A stretch of 64,000 bases of DNA from Dyella nitratireducens (GTDB taxonomy: Bacteria > Pseudomonadota > Gammaproteobacteria > Xanthomonadales > Rhodanobacteraceae): assembly GCF_014642835.1 (NCBI RefSeq), contig NZ_BMJA01000003.1:334497-398496 (forward strand), written 5' to 3'. Within the stretch, counting starts at the first letter, position 1, and each line of letters opens with the position of its first letter. Below the pieces are notes generated by a model. It worked only from the letters and a program-made list of their open reading frames with translations. It was not told the origin of the DNA and made no database searches. The translations under genes and the position numbers were made by a program. Shown piece after piece: positions 9,772 through 17,607 of the stretch.

Positions 9772-10560
9772 GCCTATCCCCTGCTCCAGGCGCCTGCCGG
9801 CGCCGGTGCGGCAGCGGATATCGCTTCCCGCTGCCACGTCCGCTTGTATGACTAATACCCGAGCGTACGCTTATGAAGTTGCAAAAGTCTATGTGCAGAC
9901 ATGCACAGGAGCTGGATAAAGCTTTGTAATCACGGCAATGCGGCGACATATACCTTGCTCGTCCGCACGAGCTTTCGCCGCGGAGTGGAGATACCGGCAG
10001 CCATATACGATTCCAGACATGCCATGGGCCTCTTCGGTCACGCCATGCATGGCTGTTTCCATGCTGCTTGCGAATGAATCGATTGCGTCCAAAACATCCC
10101 ACTGAAATGTCGATGGAAGGATCAGGCACACAACCCAACGCGATAACGTGCGCGAAAAAAGGAAAAATCCATCGGGGCTGCCGTGACATCGCTTGCCGAT
10201 GCATGTGGATCACACGGTATTTCAAGCCGCCCGCGCTCAACGTCACCCGTAGTGCCATGCGGAAGTAGGCATTTTTGGGCCGAAAGTGGCGTTGATGGTT
10301 GATGTTTGCCCGTCAAGGTCAAACGCATATATGTGCGCCATTCGTTAAACCGCAACGCAATTTGCGATCAAGTTCACGGGTTTGCTTGCGCAATCGAAAA
10401 AGCAAGCCTTCTGTGCGAACAGTGTGAGCAAAAGCGGCATTTCACATTTGCACCGTCACGTGACGATGCCGCATCTTAACCCCGCAGTAAACAAAAACTG
10501 TGCAGCAAACATGCTGCAAAAAAATTCGTTGTTGCTATCCAAAACAGGGGTTTCGAATCC
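9772..10560. other. Intergenic region between response regulator and beta-helix gene
   Basis: About 790 bp with lower GC than the flanking genes. No convincing coding frame. The distal 140 bp carry the conserved block described at 10423-10478, and GCTGCAAAAAAATTCG-type A-rich DNA sits just before the beta-helix start. It presumably contains divergent promoters for the two flanking genes. Confidence 0.5.
10423..10478 (+). promoter_or_regulatory. Conserved upstream block shared with the 52136 beta-helix gene
   Basis: TGTGA (10423-10427) and TCACA (10442-10446) form an inverted repeat separated by 14 bp. The second half is embedded in TTTCACATTTGCA (10440-10452), which recurs exactly at 52111-52123, again with TGTGA 14 bp before TCACA. 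A perfect GTCACGTGAC palindrome follows at 10455-10464, and ATCTTA at 10473-10478 matches ATCTTA at 52143-52148 at almost the same offset. Likely an operator and promoter; the factor is unknown. Confidence 0.6.
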
Positions 10561-11742
10561 ATGAAAAGCAAATCGGCGCCGCAGGGCGCACAAGAGCGTT
10601 TTGTCAAAAACGCACGTAGTCCGCGCTTTTTCACGTCGCGCGCCAAGATCTTGACAGCCATCGCCGCGTCTTTGGCGCTCGCCACTCTGTCACTGCCTGC
10701 CTCCGCAACCAACTGGTGGAATCCATCTCCCACCATCACGATCGGTAGCGGCTGGGTCAACGTTCGCGATTTCGGTGCGATGGGCAATGGCGTAACGGAC
10801 GATACCGCCGCCATCCAGGCTGCCATCGATGCTCTGCCGGCCAGCGGCGGTACCGTCGTCGTGCCGACCGGCACGTACATGATCGACGCGACCAAGAGCA
10901 TCAATATGCGTTCGAACACTCGCCTTTCGCTGTGGGGCGACGCTTATCTCCAGGCCATTCCGAACAACGCCGACTTTGCTGCGGTGGTGAAGGCATGGAA
11001 TGTCAATAACGTTGAAATTCTCGGCGGCTACATCGTCGGCGAGCGCAGCCAGCATCTCGGCACCAACGGCATGGGTTATGGCATCAGCATCCAGGAAGCG
11101 AACCAGGTCTATGTGCACGACATGACCCTTTCCAATAACTGGGGTGATGGCGTGCTGGTCGGCACCACCTTCGGCTGGAGAACGTTCACCCCACCGTCCG
11201 GCGTCACCTTGACCCGCGTCATCGCCAACAACAATCGCCGCCAGGGCCTGTCGATCACGGCAGCCAACCAGGTGTATGTGGTGAACAGCAGCTTCACCGG
11301 TTCCAACGGCACCGCCCCGCAGGCAGGCATCGATATCGAGCCGCAGACGCTTGGCCCGACCTCGCAGGTACGCATTGAAAATTCCGTGATGTCGAACAAC
11401 GTGGGCAATGGCCTGGAAGTGCACGACAACGTGTCCGACGTGGTGGTGACCAGCGATGCCGCCGAGAACAACCAGGGCTACGGTGTGTTCACGCTCGGCA
11501 CGGACAACGTGACCATCACCAACGACACACTGTCCCAGAACTACCTGTTCGGCGTGGACATCGACGCCAACACCAACACCGTGCAACTGACCAACAACAC
11601 CATCACCTACAACGGTGCCGCCTGGTTCGTCGCGCACAACGAATCGCCGCTGACACCCAGCTGGACGCCGCGCGACATCACCATCGACAGCACGGCGGTG
11701 AACGTCACGCAGTCCAACAATACGATTTCGCCGCTGCCGTGA
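10561..11742 (+). CDS. Secreted right-handed parallel beta-helix protein (pectate-lyase-3 / rhamnogalacturonase-epimerase fold)
   Basis: 393 residues. A Sec signal peptide (basic start, hydrophobic run near residues 30-48) ends near PASA-TNWW. The mature protein opens with VNVRDFGAMGNGVTDDTAAI and ends its first turn with GGTVVVPTGTYMID, the hallmark start of the pectate-lyase-3 superfamily. Short N-rich beta-helix coils follow (NNVEILGG, NNRRQGLSI, NNTITYN). It is a close paralogue of the protein at 52136 and more distant from those at 41657 and 49832, all in the exopolysaccharide locus 25-40 kb away. The fold occurs in polysaccharide lyases, hydrolases, C5-epimerases and non-catalytic binders. 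Action on the self-made exopolysaccharide is inferred. CAGGGG precedes the ATG. Confidence 0.85.
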   Translation: MKSKSAPQGAQERFVKNARSPRFFTSRAKILTAIAASLALATLSLPASATNWWNPSPTITIGSGWVNVRDFGAMGNGVTDDTAAIQAAIDALPASGGTVVVPTGTYMIDATKSINMRSNTRLSLWGDAYLQAIPNNADFAAVVKAWNVNNVEILGGYIVGERSQHLGTNGMGYGISIQEANQVYVHDMTLSNNWGDGVLVGTTFGWRTFTPPSGVTLTRVIANNNRRQGLSITAANQVYVVNSSFTGSNGTAPQAGIDIEPQTLGPTSQVRIENSVMSNNVGNGLEVHDNVSDVVVTSDAAENNQGYGVFTLGTDNVTITNDTLSQNYLFGVDIDANTNTVQLTNNTITYNGAAWFVAHNESPLTPSWTPRDITIDSTAVNVTQSNNTISPLP

Positions 11743-11869
11743 TCACGGGTTCTCTTCCGGCCGCCACGTCCGCACACACAGGCATCTGAGCACGTATTGA
11801 TTGGTTTTTTAGTGTTGTGCGCGGGCATGACGGCCCTCGGGTACGCAAAGCATGCAAGGACTTTAGCTC

Positions 11870-11894
11870 CGGCTCGGCATCTATCGCCGAGCCG
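11870..11894. terminator. Hairpin between convergent genes
   Basis: A perfect 9-bp stem CGGCTCGGC / GCCGAGCCG with a 7-nt loop lies between the convergent beta-helix and glycosylase genes. The T-tract is weak on both sides, so it may be a bidirectional terminator or only an mRNA end structure. Confidence 0.5.
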
Positions 11895-11919
11895 CATTGC
11901 TTTGTGCCACATCATCGCC

Positions 11920-12513
11920 TCACTTCTTTGAGACATACGCACTTTCATCCACATACCAGCGCCACGGATAATCCGCCGCCTTGGTGAGGCCGATGCGCGT
12001 GGTCCGCACGGGCTGTTCCGGCGGCGGCACGCCATCATCCACAAGCGTGCAGGTATCACCAAGCACCAGATCAAGGCCGTTCTGCAGCTTGCTGATGCTC
12101 ATGGCTTGCGTGAGACAGGCGGGACCGTTGCATAGCTGGCGATCATTCCTGGCCAGTGGACGCGCGGCATACATCAGATCGAGACCGGCAATAGGCTGCA
12201 GTGCACGGATCAGCACGGCGTTGCCCGCACCTTGCGGCCCACACACTGTGTTGGCGCACCAATGCATGCCGTAGGTGAAATACACATACATGTGACCCGG
12301 CCGGCCGAACATCACTTCGGTACGCGGTGTCTTGCCCCGGTACGAGTGAGCAGCGGGATCATCGGCGCCGCGATAGGCTTCCACCTCCACGATACGGCCG
12401 GCACGGCCGTCATGGCAGCGCAGCACCTTGTTCAACAACTCGGGGGCGACGATCAATGGATCGCGATTGTAGAAGGAGCGTGGGAGCTTTTTGTGTTTCT
12501 TGATCGCGGCCAT
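11920..12513 (-). CDS. 3-methyladenine DNA glycosylase (AAG/Mpg family)
   Basis: 197 residues. Base-excision repair enzyme that removes alkylated and deaminated purines. The family core is intact: [20 protein letters not shown] (catalytic Glu in VEVEAY), then [23 protein letters not shown], then the [13 protein letters not shown] and [12 protein letters not shown] segments. Length fits the family (about 190-210). The ATG at 12513 (MAAIKKHKK) is chosen; an upstream in-frame TTG at 12522 is possible, and neither has a strong ribosome-binding site. It is transcribed divergently from thiM. Confidence 0.93.
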   Translation of the reverse strand: MAAIKKHKKLPRSFYNRDPLIVAPELLNKVLRCHDGRAGRIVEVEAYRGADDPAAHSYRGKTPRTEVMFGRPGHMYVYFTYGMHWCANTVCGPQGAGNAVLIRALQPIAGLDLMYAARPLARNDRQLCNGPACLTQAMSISKLQNGLDLVLGDTCTLVDDGVPPPEQPVRTTRIGLTKAADYPWRWYVDESAYVSKK

Positions 12514-12552
12514 AGCGAGCAATAGTAAAATGTCCGGGCCGGCAGGTACCTA

Positions 12553-12576
12553 CCCTCCCCCTGCAATCGGGGAGGG
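12553..12576. repeat. CCTCCCCT-type hairpin repeat in the thiM leader
   Basis: A perfect 8-bp stem CCCTCCCC / GGGGAGGG with an 8-nt loop. The 3' arm is the best Shine-Dalgarno-like purine run before the ATG at 12579. The element belongs to the same palindrome family as those at 51232, 51358 and 53441. No TPP riboswitch motif was recognised in the leader. Confidence 0.6.
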
Positions 12577-12614
12577 GCATGTACGGCGCCCATCTGGAAA
12601 CCCAAAGCCACACC

Positions 12615-13424
12615 ATGACTTCTCCTGTCGTTTCTTCCTGCGGTGAGCTGTTCGACCGCATGCGCCACCAATCCCCCCTCGTCCAATGCATCACCAATTA
12701 CGTGGCGATGAACTACGCCGCGAATGTGCTGCTGGCGGCCGGCGCATCGCCCGCGATGGTGCACGCGCCGGAAGAAGCGGGTGAATTCGCCGGCTTGGCC
12801 GGGGCTGTCACCATCAATATCGGCACGCTCTCATCGCCTTGGCTTGAGGGTATGCATGCAGCGGCCAAGGCCGCGAATGAAAACGGCAAACCGTGGGTGC
12901 TCGATCCGGTGGCGCATTTCGCCACGGCGTTCCGTCGCAAGGCGGTAACGGAGCTGTTGGCGTTCAAGCCCACCGTGATTCGTGGCAATGCATCGGAAAT
13001 CATGGCCTTGGCGGGCGATGCAAGTTCTGGCCGCGGTGTGGATAGCGGGGACAGCGTGGAACGCGCGGAAGTATCGGCGCTGGTATTGGCCCGGAGAACG
13101 AGCGCCGTGGTGGCTGTGACGGGCGCGATCGATTTCGTGACCGACGGACACCAGTCCGTGCGCGTGGCCGGCGGCTCCGCGCTGATGCCGAAGGTAACGG
13201 CCATGGGCTGTGCACTGACTTGCCTGGTAGGCGCGTTCGCAGCCGTAGCGCCGGCATCGCCGTGGGAAGCCACGATCGGCGCGCTGGCGTGTTTCAGCGT
13301 GGCAGGTGCGCAGGCGGCGCAGCAGGCATCCGGCCCGGGTTCGTTTGCATGGCGTTTTATCGATGCGCTGGCCGCGCTGGATAGCCACACCCTGCAAGCG
13401 CAAGCACAGATAACGCCGGCATGA
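12615..13424 (+). CDS. thiM: Hydroxyethylthiazole kinase
   Basis: Phosphorylates 4-methyl-5-(2-hydroxyethyl)thiazole in thiamine salvage; the product is used by ThiE, encoded next. 269 residues from the ATG at 12615, matching E. coli ThiM (~262). Family motifs: SPLVQCITNYVAMNYAANVLLAAGASPAM at the N-terminus, PTVIRGNASEIMALAG, VVAVTGAIDFVTDG, and KVTAMGCALTCLVGAF near the C-terminus, where the cysteine in the GC motif is typical. An in-frame ATG at 12579 would add 12 residues and lies beside a hairpin repeat, so I prefer 12615. The stop overlaps the thiE start (ATGA), indicating an operon with translational coupling. Confidence 0.95.
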   Translation: MTSPVVSSCGELFDRMRHQSPLVQCITNYVAMNYAANVLLAAGASPAMVHAPEEAGEFAGLAGAVTINIGTLSSPWLEGMHAAAKAANENGKPWVLDPVAHFATAFRRKAVTELLAFKPTVIRGNASEIMALAGDASSGRGVDSGDSVERAEVSALVLARRTSAVVAVTGAIDFVTDGHQSVRVAGGSALMPKVTAMGCALTCLVGAFAAVAPASPWEATIGALACFSVAGAQAAQQASGPGSFAWRFIDALAALDSHTLQAQAQITPA

Positions 13425-14065
13425 AAAAACCGTTCGACCTTTCGCTTTACCTGGTGCTGGATCCGGATCTCTGCCAACGGCATTCGATGGTGGAAACCGC
13501 ACGCGAAGCCGTTGCCGGCGGCGTTACCGTCGTGCAGGTACGGCACAAGCACGCATCGACCGCCGAACGCATTGCGCTTGCACGCAGCGTAAAAGACGCC
13601 TTGCGCGATACATCGGCATTGGTAGTCATGAATGACGACATCGACGCGGCCATCGCTGCCGAGGTCGATGCCGTCCATATCGGCCAGCGCGACATGCCCC
13701 CTGCCCTGGCACGTGAGCGCATCGGGCCGGACATGCTGCTTGGCTTGTCCGTCAATGTGGAAAGTGCGGCGCAGGCAGTCGACCCGAGGGTGGTCGATTA
13801 CGCAGGTATCGGCCCCGTGTTCGCCACCCCCACCAAGCCCGACCACGAGCAGCCGATCGGCTTCGACGGCCTGGCCCGCATCGTGGCTGTCTGCCCCGTT
13901 CCTACCGTGGCCATTGGCGGCCTTAAAAGACAGCATGTTAGCGACGTATTCGCAGCAGGCGCGCATGGCCTGGCCGTGGTTTCGGCGATCTGCGGAACAC
14001 CGGACCCGCGACAATCCGCAGCCAAATTGTGGGCCGCTATTGGACAAGCACATAGCGGCTTGTGA
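13421..14065 (+). CDS. thiE: Thiamine-phosphate synthase
   Basis: 214 residues, TIM barrel. Joins hydroxymethylpyrimidine pyrophosphate and thiazole phosphate to give thiamine phosphate. Recognised by GGVTVVQVRHKHA (usually VQLR.K), VVMNDDIDAAIAAEVDAVHIGQRDMP, DYAGIGPVFATPTKPD and VAIGGLKRQHVSDVFAAGAHGLAVVSAI (phosphate-binding GG and G.AVVS loops). It overlaps thiM by 4 nt. No thiD lies between or after them, so the pyrimidine kinase must be elsewhere. Confidence 0.95.
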   Translation: MKKPFDLSLYLVLDPDLCQRHSMVETAREAVAGGVTVVQVRHKHASTAERIALARSVKDALRDTSALVVMNDDIDAAIAAEVDAVHIGQRDMPPALARERIGPDMLLGLSVNVESAAQAVDPRVVDYAGIGPVFATPTKPDHEQPIGFDGLARIVAVCPVPTVAIGGLKRQHVSDVFAAGAHGLAVVSAICGTPDPRQSAAKLWAAIGQAHSGL

Positions 14066-14152
14066 AACGATCGTGAAGGGCCAAAATGCTGCGTAATACC
14101 TGACTTTGACACGGCAATATGCGATAAATGGCGCGCCGGGAAGTCAGGCGCC

Positions 14153-14222
14153 GAGGAGGGGCCCCTCCTCAACATGGATGACCGATGCCCGACCGGGCCG
14201 CCGACGAGGCGGCCTGTTTTTA
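14153..14222 (+). ncRNA. Candidate small RNA or structured thiE 3' end
   Basis: Between thiE and gntP lie a perfect 18-bp palindrome (GAGGAGGGG / CCCCTCCTC, 14153-14170) and then a strong intrinsic terminator ending at 14222. The CCCCTCCTC arm resembles the anti-Shine-Dalgarno C-rich motifs of known bacterial sRNAs. No well-spaced -35/-10 pair was found, so it could be the processed 3' UTR of the thi mRNA. Speculative. Confidence 0.3.
14196..14222 (+). terminator. Intrinsic terminator after thiE
   Basis: A perfect 7-bp GGCCGCC / GGCGGCC stem with a 5-nt loop (GACGA), followed by TGTTTTT. It ends the thiM-thiE transcript before the convergent gntP gene. Confidence 0.85.
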
Positions 14223-14329
14223 TTTTGGGGTTCTGATTTGCGACTCCCCATCCATGACCGCCGCTTTAGTCATCGCCAATTACCTGTAGCGATGGTTGCA
14301 TCGCGTAACCTGTATCCCAGGCTCGCCGA

Positions 14330-15706
14330 TCACACCACCGCCGAGAGCCCCAAGGTCAATAGCAGCGCCACCACCGAAATCAGCGTTTCCAGCACAGTCC
14401 AGGTTTTCAATGTCTGTGTCACCGACATGTTGAAGAATTCCTTCACCATCCAGAAACCGCCATCGTTCACGTGGGAAAGGATCAACGAGCCGGCGCCGGT
14501 GGCGAGCACCATCAACTCGGGATGCACCGTGTTCCCTGCGGCTGCGGCGATCGGTGCGACGATGCTGCAGGCGGTGCTCATGGCGACCGTGGCCGAACCG
14601 GTCGCAATGCGCAGCAGCGAAGCCACCAGCCAGCCGAACAGCAACGGCGACAGATGCGCTGATTGCGTGGCGGCGATGGTGGCGTCGGATATGCCCGAAT
14701 CGATCAGTATCCTGCCGAAGCCGCCACCTGCGCCGATCACCAGCAGCACCGTGGCGATCGGCGCGAGGCAATCGTTGCTGAAAGCCAGCACGGTGTCACG
14801 GCTGAAACCGCGCCGCTTGCCGAACGTGTAAAAGCTCAGCAAGGTTGCAACCAGCAAGGCCATCACCGAGTTGCCGAATAGCACGAACACGTCGTTGGCC
14901 AAGCTCCCCGGCGTGGCGAGCACATCAGCCCAACTGCCGAGCAACATCAGCAGCACCGGCAGCAGGATGGTAAACACCGTGATGCCGAAGCCAGGCAATT
15001 CGCGCGATGGATCGTCGGCCTCGAGAAATTGTTTGGCGATGGGATGGTCAAGATCGGCGCAGACGTAGCGGGTGATCAGCTTGGCGAACACGGGGCCGGC
15101 GATGGCTGCCGTGGGCAGTCCGACCAACAAGGCATAGACGATGGTTCTACCAATATCCGCGTGATAGGCCGTCACGGCCAGCAATGCGGCGGGATGCGGC
15201 GGCACCAGGCCGTGCACGACAGACAAGCCGGCCGCCATCGGCAGGCCGAGCAGCAGAATGGGCGTGCCGGTGCGCCTGGCGATATTGAAAGCAAGAGGAA
15301 TCAGCAGCACGAAGCCGACTTCGAAAAACACCGGCAAGCCGACGATGAAGGCGATCAACATCATCGCCCAATGCGCACGCCGCTCGCCGAAGGTGGCGAC
15401 AAGCGTACGCGCAATGCGCTCGGCACCGCCCGATTCGGCCATCATCTTGCCGAGCATGGTGCCCAGTGCAAGAAGCAACGCGATATGGCCCAGCGTGCCG
15501 CCAACACCGGCTTCAAACGCCTTCACCAGGCTTTTCAGCGGCATGCCCACCGCTGCGCCCAAGCCCAGTGAGATCACCATCAGCGCCACGAATGGGTTGA
15601 GCTTGCGTACCGCGATCAGATAGATCAGCAACAGCACGGCGGCGGCCGCCGCCAACAGTAGCCCGTTACCGTGCAGCAAGCCGGTGGTTTGCGGTGGACT
15701 CATCAT
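14330..15706 (-). CDS. GntP-family gluconate/organic acid : H+ symporter
   Basis: 458-residue polytopic inner-membrane permease with about a dozen hydrophobic segments. GntP signatures include SLGLGAAVGMPL, GIGGTLG-like (EAGVGGTLGHIALLLALG), GLPVFFEVGFVLLIPL, SVVHGLVPPHPAALL and the C-terminal HVNDGGFWMVKEFFNMS. AAGGAAG precedes the ATG. It lies 33 nt downstream of ridA on the same strand and is probably co-transcribed with it. By family the substrate is gluconate or a related hydroxy acid; the neighbouring RidA and amino acid deaminase genes suggest that a D-amino or hydroxy-amino acid is also possible. Substrate is not decided by sequence. Confidence 0.9.
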   Translation of the reverse strand: MMSPPQTTGLLHGNGLLLAAAAAVLLLIYLIAVRKLNPFVALMVISLGLGAAVGMPLKSLVKAFEAGVGGTLGHIALLLALGTMLGKMMAESGGAERIARTLVATFGERRAHWAMMLIAFIVGLPVFFEVGFVLLIPLAFNIARRTGTPILLLGLPMAAGLSVVHGLVPPHPAALLAVTAYHADIGRTIVYALLVGLPTAAIAGPVFAKLITRYVCADLDHPIAKQFLEADDPSRELPGFGITVFTILLPVLLMLLGSWADVLATPGSLANDVFVLFGNSVMALLVATLLSFYTFGKRRGFSRDTVLAFSNDCLAPIATVLLVIGAGGGFGRILIDSGISDATIAATQSAHLSPLLFGWLVASLLRIATGSATVAMSTACSIVAPIAAAAGNTVHPELMVLATGAGSLILSHVNDGGFWMVKEFFNMSVTQTLKTWTVLETLISVVALLLTLGLSAVV

Positions 15707-15739
15707 GTTCTTCCTTGCGAAGAAATCGTCAACAGGCTC

Positions 15740-16141
15740 TCAGACTTGCACAGGCTTTTTGTACGCCACGCAGTCCACCTCCACTTTGCAATCCACCACC
15801 ATGCTCGACACCACGCAGGCGCGTGCCGGCGGGTGCGCGCCGAAGTACTCCTTGAACACGCGATTGAACGATGGGAAGTCGCGCGGATCGTCCAGCCACA
15901 CGCCGCAACGCACGACGTGCTCGGTGCCGTAGCCAGCCTCCTGCAGAATGGCGATCACGTTGCGGATGGCTTGATGCGATTGTTCGACGATGCCGCCGTG
16001 AATCACCTCGCCGTTCACCATCGGGGTCTGGCCCGAGACGAACAGCCAGCCGTCGGCGCCAACCGCACGGGCAAAGGGAAGATGCTGGCCGCCGGTGCCG
16101 GCACCGCCTTCAACGCCGAATCGCACAATGGAATCGCTCAT
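15740..16141 (-). CDS. RidA/YjgF/Rid-family enamine-imine deaminase
   Basis: 133 residues, a trimeric chorismate-mutase-like fold. Rid proteins hydrolyse reactive 2-aminoacrylate-type enamines released by PLP-dependent dehydratases. Seen here: WLFVSGQTPMVNGEVIHGGIVEQSHQAIRNV, VVRCGVWLDDPRDFPSFNRVFKEYF, and PARACVV with the conserved arginine corresponding to E. coli RidA Arg105. A GAGG Shine-Dalgarno lies 8 nt before the ATG. It is divergent from the PLP-fold amino acid deaminase at 16271, whose product it could detoxify, and upstream of gntP. Confidence 0.9.
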   Translation of the reverse strand: MSDSIVRFGVEGGAGTGGQHLPFARAVGADGWLFVSGQTPMVNGEVIHGGIVEQSHQAIRNVIAILQEAGYGTEHVVRCGVWLDDPRDFPSFNRVFKEYFGAHPPARACVVSSMVVDCKVEVDCVAYKKPVQV

Positions 16142-16270
16142 GGAAAGTCCTCAGGTTGGAATGAAAGCAGGAGAAGCGGTTGATGATGGCGACATGTTCC
16201 GAGCGTAGATTCCTGGCTAATATCCGGTCAAACATCCACGCATTGGCCAACGGAATTCAAGACGATTCCC

Positions 16271-17551
16271 ATGCACGACAAAAACTACCAAGCCAGCGCA
16301 CGCGCATCTGTCGTTGATCCACTCGACAAAGGACTGGGTGCACTGGAAACGCCGTGTCCGCCGGAGGCGATTGCCGCGCACGGCTGGAACCTGCTGCAGG
16401 AAGATCTCAGCCTGCCCACCGCCGTGCTGTCGCAATCGCGGCTGGAGCACAATCTCGCATGGATGCAGCGCTTCGCCGACGAATACGGCGCCAAGCTCGC
16501 GCCGCACGGCAAGACCACCATGGCGCCGCGCCTGTTCGCGCGCCAGCTCGCCGCTGGGGCCTGGGGCATCACGCTGGCTACCGCGCACCAAACCCGTGCT
16601 GCCTATGTGCACGGTGTTCGACGGGTGCTGATGGCCAATCAACTGATAGGCCGCCGCAATATGGCGATCGTTGCCGATTTGCTGGCCGATCCCTCGTTCG
16701 AATTTTTCTGTCTGGTCGATTCGCCCGATCAGGTCGAACAACTTGCGGCACACTTCGGCGCGGTGGGCCGCTCGATCCAGGTGCTGATCGAACTGGGTGT
16801 CGACGGTGGACGTACCGGCGTGCGCAACGAAGTGCAATGGCAAGCCGTGCTCGATGCGGTCGACAAAGCCAAATCCGCCGTCAAGCTAGCCGGTGTGGAA
16901 GTCTACGAAGGCGTATTGAAGGAAGAAGCTGCGATTCGCGATTTGCTGCAACGCGCGGTGAAAGCATTGCATACGCTGGCCCACACCGGCCGCATCGAGC
17001 GCTCGCCCGCCGTGCTCAGCGGCGCCGGATCGGCCTGGTATGACGTGGTGGCCGAAGAATTTTCCAAGGCAGACATCGGTGCGCCGCTGGACGTGGTGCT
17101 GCGTCCCGGTTGCTATCTCACGCACGACGTCGGTATTTATCGCACCGCGCAAGCGCAAATCGAAACGCGCAATCCGGTGGCGCATCGAATGCGCACGAGC
17201 CTGCTGCCGGCCTTGCAGCTGTGGGCTTACGTGCAATCCCTGCCCGAGCCGGAGCGCGCCATCGTGACATTGGGCAAGCGCGATGCCGCTTTCGATGCAG
17301 GCTTGCCTTCCCCGGCAGCGCACTTTCGCCCAGGCCAGGCTGCGCCTTCTCCTGCACCGGCGCATTGGGAAGTTACCGGCATGATGGACCAGCATGCCTA
17401 TATGAACATCGCGGCAGGCGACGATATCCGGATCGGCGACATGATCGCCTTCGACATCTCGCATCCCTGCCTTACCTTCGACAAGTGGCGGCAGATTCCG
17501 GTGATCGACGAGGCGTACAACGTCGTCGATGTGGTGCAGACGTTTTTCTGA
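16271..17551 (+). CDS. PLP-dependent amino acid deaminase / D-threonine aldolase-like protein (DSD1 family)
   Basis: 426 residues of fold-type III (alanine racemase N-terminal barrel plus D-serine dehydratase-like C-terminal domain). The PLP-binding lysine is expected at K81 in KLAPHGKTTMAP. HPC in the C-terminal segment DISHPCLTFDKWRQIP and the upstream DQHAYMNI supply the His/Cys metal ligands typical of D-threonine aldolase and eukaryotic-type D-serine dehydratase. Expected chemistry is deamination or retro-aldol cleavage of a D-hydroxyamino acid. Divergence from ridA-gntP suggests an uptake-plus-degradation group for such a compound. The exact substrate cannot be told from sequence. Confidence 0.85.
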   Translation: MHDKNYQASARASVVDPLDKGLGALETPCPPEAIAAHGWNLLQEDLSLPTAVLSQSRLEHNLAWMQRFADEYGAKLAPHGKTTMAPRLFARQLAAGAWGITLATAHQTRAAYVHGVRRVLMANQLIGRRNMAIVADLLADPSFEFFCLVDSPDQVEQLAAHFGAVGRSIQVLIELGVDGGRTGVRNEVQWQAVLDAVDKAKSAVKLAGVEVYEGVLKEEAAIRDLLQRAVKALHTLAHTGRIERSPAVLSGAGSAWYDVVAEEFSKADIGAPLDVVLRPGCYLTHDVGIYRTAQAQIETRNPVAHRMRTSLLPALQLWAYVQSLPEPERAIVTLGKRDAAFDAGLPSPAAHFRPGQAAPSPAPAHWEVTGMMDQHAYMNIAAGDDIRIGDMIAFDISHPCLTFDKWRQIPVIDEAYNVVDVVQTFF

Positions 17552-17562
17552 TGGTTCGCCAC

Positions 17563-17599
17563 GCAGGCTGGGGTTCGCGTTGCGCTCTCCCCAACCTGC
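17563..17599. terminator. Imperfect hairpin between convergent genes
   Basis: GCAGGCTGGGG pairs with CCCCAACCTGC (one mismatch) across a 15-nt loop in the 56-bp gap between the deaminase and hydrolase stops. It probably serves as an mRNA end in both directions, although there is no T-tract. Confidence 0.45.
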
Positions 17600-17607
17600 A
17601 GGAGAAT

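Noticed and set aside
10423-10446. CRP/Clp binding site upstream of the beta-helix gene
   Set aside because: The half-sites TGTGA and TCACA are present but separated by 14 bp, not the 6 bp that CRP-family dimers need; reported as an unknown conserved dyad instead.
12520-12614. TPP riboswitch before thiM
   Set aside because: The short leader has a repeat hairpin but no CUGAGA or other conserved TPP-aptamer motif, and too little room for the aptamer.
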